This document shows, piece by piece, positions 5,998-8,139 of a DNA stretch of 8,139 nucleotides. The notes under the pieces were generated by a model. That model worked only from the letters and a program-made list of their open reading frames with translations. It searched no databases and was not told the DNA's origin. Every line of letters begins with the position of its first letter. The stretch's first letter is position 1. Made by a program: the position numbers and the translations under genes. The stretch covers positions 1 to 8,139 of the forward strand of contig CAJWRP010000076.1 of NCBI GenBank assembly GCA_913046025.1. The letters run 5' to 3'. This DNA comes from an uncultured Chloroflexota bacterium. GTDB lineage: Bacteria; Chloroflexota; Dehalococcoidia; SAR202; UBA11138.

Positions 5998-7004
5998 ATC
6001 TGAATCCTGTGCCTGGATGTCTCCGTAACCCACATGCGGCCTTGCGGGTCTACGTTGACGGAGGCGGGACCCCAGAAGTAAGGCTCTATCTGCGACGAGA
6101 CCAGGTGTGGCGTGTTGTACTGCGGTGGTAGGTTCTTGGGATCGAGATTGGAGATCTTTCGAGTCTCCGTCTCATCTAAGTTGGCTGCCAGGAAGTCCTT
6201 GGCCCATCTGGAGAGCGTGGCCTCGCCTTGCAGAGTTGCCAGATGAGCGAAGTCAGGTGCGAAGACCTGAATACGTTCATTACCCCAGTCAGCTACGTAG
6301 ATGAATCCTTCTGCGTCGACCTCCACGCTGGAGGGCCTGTTTAACTGGCCGTCGCTCCGACCTGTGCTACCAAATGCGGCGATGAACTGCCCGTTACCTG
6401 AAAACTTCTGGATGCGATCATTGCGCCAGTCGGCGACAAATACGCTCCCGTCGGGGGCGGCGTCTACTCCCCAAGGCATGTTCATCTGGCCGTCACTGCC
6501 ACCGAAACCGCCGAAGGTCAATATGAAGCGGCCGTCTTTGGAAAATTTCTGTATTCGGTGGTTGTTCTGGTCGGCGATGTAAACGTCGTCGTTGCCGTCT
6601 ATGTCGATGCCTGAAGGCCCGTCGAGTTGGCCTTCAGATCTGCCGCCCTCTCCCCAGTTTTTGATGAAGTTGCCATCTTCGTCGAACACAGCAACTCGAT
6701 TGTGGAACTCGTCCGTGACGTACAGATTCGTATCGCTGTCCATGGTGAGGCCCGCTGGCAGCTTGAACTGGCCGTCTGCGTCGCCGTATTTGCCGAACTC
6801 GTGAAGGTAGTCTTCGTTGATATTGATGACACCGATGCGGGCGAAGTTTGGCGCGCCTCGATTCATGACAAAGATGCGTCCGTCGGGGTGGAACGCCACG
6901 TCGATGGGATTGGCGAAGCCCCTGCCAATAGGCTGGTTGTTCACGATGCCGATGGTCTTGAGGTAGCTAAGGTTAATTGCTCGGGACGTCGATTGCGTTG
7001 TCAT
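5982..7004 (-). CDS. NHL-repeat six-bladed beta-propeller protein
   Basis: A 340-residue protein consisting almost wholly of NHL repeats, which fold into a beta-propeller used for binding proteins, nucleic acids or small ligands; some relatives are lyases or hydrolases. Six blades can be read at about 30-79, 80-126, 127-173, 174-220, 221-260 and 309-340, each with P.G(I/V).(I/V)D..G..(V/I)YVAD..N.RIQ.F and most followed by G.(F)(I/L)..FG..G..DGQ(L/F/M). Between blades five and six is an insertion of about 48 residues (261-308). No signal peptide or membrane segment is seen, so it is probably cytoplasmic unless exported another way. The ATG is preceded by AAAGG with a 7-base spacer. It follows the DUF1800 gene at 102 bases on the same strand, so co-transcription is possible. 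Its function is not known; no catalytic residues can be named. Confidence 0.85.
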   Translation of the reverse strand: MTTQSTSRAINLSYLKTIGIVNNQPIGRGFANPIDVAFHPDGRIFVMNRGAPNFARIGVININEDYLHEFGKYGDADGQFKLPAGLTMDSDTNLYVTDEFHNRVAVFDEDGNFIKNWGEGGRSEGQLDGPSGIDIDGNDDVYIADQNNHRIQKFSKDGRFILTFGGFGGSDGQMNMPWGVDAAPDGSVFVADWRNDRIQKFSGNGQFIAAFGSTGRSDGQLNRPSSVEVDAEGFIYVADWGNERIQVFAPDFAHLATLQGEATLSRWAKDFLAANLDETETRKISNLDPKNLPPQYNTPHLVSSQIEPYFWGPASVNVDPQGRMWVTETSRHRIQIYQKG

Positions 7005-7022
7005 ATAGGTACCTTTGGGCGG

Positions 7023-7050
7023 CTTATAGGTATCGGGTTTCAGCAGTCAG
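7023..7050 (-). promoter_or_regulatory. Possible promoter of the NHL gene
   Basis: On the minus strand CTGACT (7045-7050; 4 of 6 for the -35) is followed after 16 bases by TATAAG (7023-7028; 5 of 6 for the -10). The start point would be near 7016, at the ribosome binding site itself, leaving a very short leader. That makes it doubtful. Confidence 0.25.
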
Positions 7051-7106
7051 TTTTCAGTGCTTCGCTTGTACCTCGATCCTGATTGCTGGCAGCTATTTAC
7101 TGCTTT

Positions 7107-7877
7107 CTAATTAATCTGGTACTCCGACGTGGAAGCTATTAGGCCCAGCAACTCCCCGACGCGTTTCTCTGAATCGTCGTCCTGCTGATGACCTGCCAGC
7201 GAAATTGTGCCCTTCTCCGCAACCCTGCTTATTAGGGAGTCTCTGGTCTCTGGGTCAACATCACCAGTGCCCATGATCTCAAGGCACATGTCCACGACAG
7301 CCTCAGGCGTGAGTTGGCCGCCGTCTGTGCTGGCCAAGATATCTATGATGGCCCGAACACCGGGCTTGGAGATGTCGCTGAGCTCCTTGGCGGCGAAGTT
7401 AACCCGCTCTACCAGTGAGCCGCTGTTGATCCACTCCGTCCCTTCGTGCCACCCCTCCACGGATGGCGGGTTGAGTAGCATCTGCCCCATGTAGCCTGGC
7501 AGGTTGGAGTCAGGAACGATCTCCAGCAGAGGCTTGGTTATACCTCCACTCAACCGCATGGTGCCGGCGACAAGCTCAGCCGGACCCTTAATCCGGGTGA
7601 ACTGAGCCTTCTTAAAAAAGTCCGAATTGAACAGGACATTTATCATGTGGCCGATATTGTGATCGCTGTCCATGTAAGCCTGCGCCAGGATGTCAATGGC
7701 CTCGGGGTTTTTGGGGGGCGAGTAAGGCCACTGCGGAACCGGCTCTTCGTCGGCCACGAAGTCCTCGCCCTGCACCCGTTCCTTCATGAGGCGACCCGCC
7801 TTGAAGTGCACGACGGCCTTGCTCGGAACGTCGACGCGAACGCCAGCGCCGGGTCGCCTTCCGGCACCAGCGGCCAA
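7107..7877 (-). CDS. DUF1800-family protein, C-terminal part fused to foreign N-terminus
   Basis: From residue 40 onward this 256-residue frame is the C-terminal half of a DUF1800 protein: FVADEEPVPQW (40-50), LFNSDFF (82-88), KGPAELVAGTMR (97-108) and the family hallmark MGQMLLNPPSVEGWHEG then EWINSGSLVERVNF (130-161). DUF1800 proteins are usually about 450-500 residues and often sit beside a DUF1501 gene; their function is unknown. The N-terminal half is missing. Residues about 4-36 instead resemble the end of an HU/IHF protein and are much richer in GC. The apparent TTG start at 7877 has a stop three codons upstream (7884-7886) and no ribosome binding site, so it is an artefact of the fusion. 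The true DUF1800 sequence probably begins near 7760. It ends 102 bases before the NHL gene on the same strand. Confidence 0.8.
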   Translation of the reverse strand: MAAGAGRRPGAGVRVDVPSKAVVHFKAGRLMKERVQGEDFVADEEPVPQWPYSPPKNPEAIDILAQAYMDSDHNIGHMINVLFNSDFFKKAQFTRIKGPAELVAGTMRLSGGITKPLLEIVPDSNLPGYMGQMLLNPPSVEGWHEGTEWINSGSLVERVNFAAKELSDISKPGVRAIIDILASTDGGQLTPEAVVDMCLEIMGTGDVDPETRDSLISRVAEKGTISLAGHQQDDDSEKRVGELLGLIASTSEYQIN

Positions 7878-7880
7878 TCC
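7771..7880 (-). pseudogene. HU/IHF-like C-terminal fragment
   Basis: The minus-strand frame reads GRRPGAGVRVDVPSKAVV then HFKAGRLMKERV. This matches the end of HU/IHF DNA-binding proteins, where the DNA-gripping arm GRNP(K/R)TGE.V.(V/I)PA is followed by a strand and helix of the form P.FK.GK.L...V. Asn-Pro of the arm is Arg-Pro here. The first two thirds of such a protein (the dimerising helices and GFG.F.V motif) are absent, since a stop lies at 7884-7886. GC over 7761-7880 is about 69%, well above the DUF1800 part (about 52% in a sample). It is joined in frame to the DUF1800 part near 7760. The family match is by eye. Confidence 0.5.
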
Positions 7881-7903
7881 TAGTTACTGACAACGGATAA
7901 CCA
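7881..7903. other. Composition breakpoint
   Basis: GC falls from about 69% over 7761-7880 to about 38% over 7901-8139 (my count). This short stretch lies at the change and has stop codons in the frames on both sides (minus 7884-7886, plus 7898-7900). It is the most likely place of a join between unrelated sequences. Confidence 0.55.
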
Positions 7904-8139
7904 ATGTTATTTCAAATACTCGACGATAAAAACGAGTGCGCAAAATATTATGTCGATGGTAAAATAACAGAAGTGTTATCAGCCGATCTAACAGCAACTT
8001 GGAAATACGCACCCTTCCTTAAAAATTTAGATGTAAACTATGCCTTTTTATATTGTGGAGGCAAGTCTCTGGAAGAAGTATGCCCAGAACATCTCAAGGA
8101 AAGGTGGACGGCGATCAGTCAAAAGCTAAAAGCATTTTT
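7904..8139 (+). CDS. Partial AT-rich hypothetical protein, possibly marine phage
   Basis: An uninterrupted plus-strand frame runs from ATG 7904 to the window edge, 78 complete codons, with a TAA just upstream at 7898-7900. The product starts MLFQILDDKNECAKYYVDG and includes TWKYAPFL, YAFLYCGGKSLEEVCPEHL and ERWTAISQKLKAF. The codons are strongly A/T-rich, unlike every other gene here. I do not know a named family; the start (ILDDK.EC..YY.DG) and the LYCGGKSL.EVCPEHLK segment remind me of unannotated proteins of T4-like marine phages, which is memory, not a search result. No clear Shine-Dalgarno precedes the ATG. The gene is cut off by the window end, which is why a finder that needs a stop codon would miss it. 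Confidence 0.55.
   Translation, partial: MLFQILDDKNECAKYYVDGKITEVLSADLTATWKYAPFLKNLDVNYAFLYCGGKSLEEVCPEHLKERWTAISQKLKAF

Noticed and set aside
6107..7082. Plus-strand frames opposite the NHL gene (up to 151 codons)
   Set aside because: They mirror the repeated blade sequence on the other strand; their own repeats are a by-product of the NHL repeats.

Overview
The window most resembles a marine Chloroflexota genome of the SAR202/Dehalococcoidia type. This is inferred from gene content remembered for that group: a family-5 substrate-binding lipoprotein with a repeated helical stalk, an NHL-repeat propeller and a DUF1800-family protein side by side. GC is moderate across the core. No taxonomic marker gene is present, so the assignment is tentative.

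Layout. All intact genes lie on the minus strand. Transcription runs from right to left: the C-terminal part of a DUF1800 protein (7107-7877), an NHL-repeat propeller (5982-7004), then a peptide/nickel-type ABC importer made of a substrate-binding lipoprotein (2991-5072), a DppB/OppB-type permease (1917-2840) and a DppC/OppC-type permease (1022-1909). The importer has a good sigma70-like promoter (-35 TTGACA, 17-bp spacer, -10 TACTAT) and a strong Shine-Dalgarno site. A perfect 13-bp stem-loop lies between the lipoprotein gene and the permease pair. No ATPase gene is present, although permease pairs of this kind need one or two.

The plus strand carries two broken genes that standard ORF calling misses or clips. 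At 431-755 is a phage tail-tube-like gene with its own ribosome binding site, broken by one inserted base. At 5453-5997 is the beta-helical C-terminal part of a phage or contractile-injection-type tail spike (gpV/VgrG-like), broken by a frameshift and a stop codon. They flank the intact importer. About 5 kb of minus-strand genes show no frameshift, so these breaks look like real decay of prophage-type DNA and not general sequencing error.

The right end is a mosaic. Reading leftward, an AT-rich (about 38% GC) plus-strand open frame runs off the window edge (7904-8139) and resembles marine phage DNA. It is followed by about 120 bp of GC-rich (about 69%) sequence encoding what looks like the end of an HU/IHF protein, which is joined in frame to a DUF1800 protein lacking its N-terminus. 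This is either an assembly or amplification chimera or a real recombination hotspot, and should be resolved before any novelty is claimed for the fused ORF.

I see no convincing new defence or biosynthetic system. The points most worth a second look are the two decayed tail genes around the transporter, the mosaic right end, and the repeat stalk of the lipoprotein.
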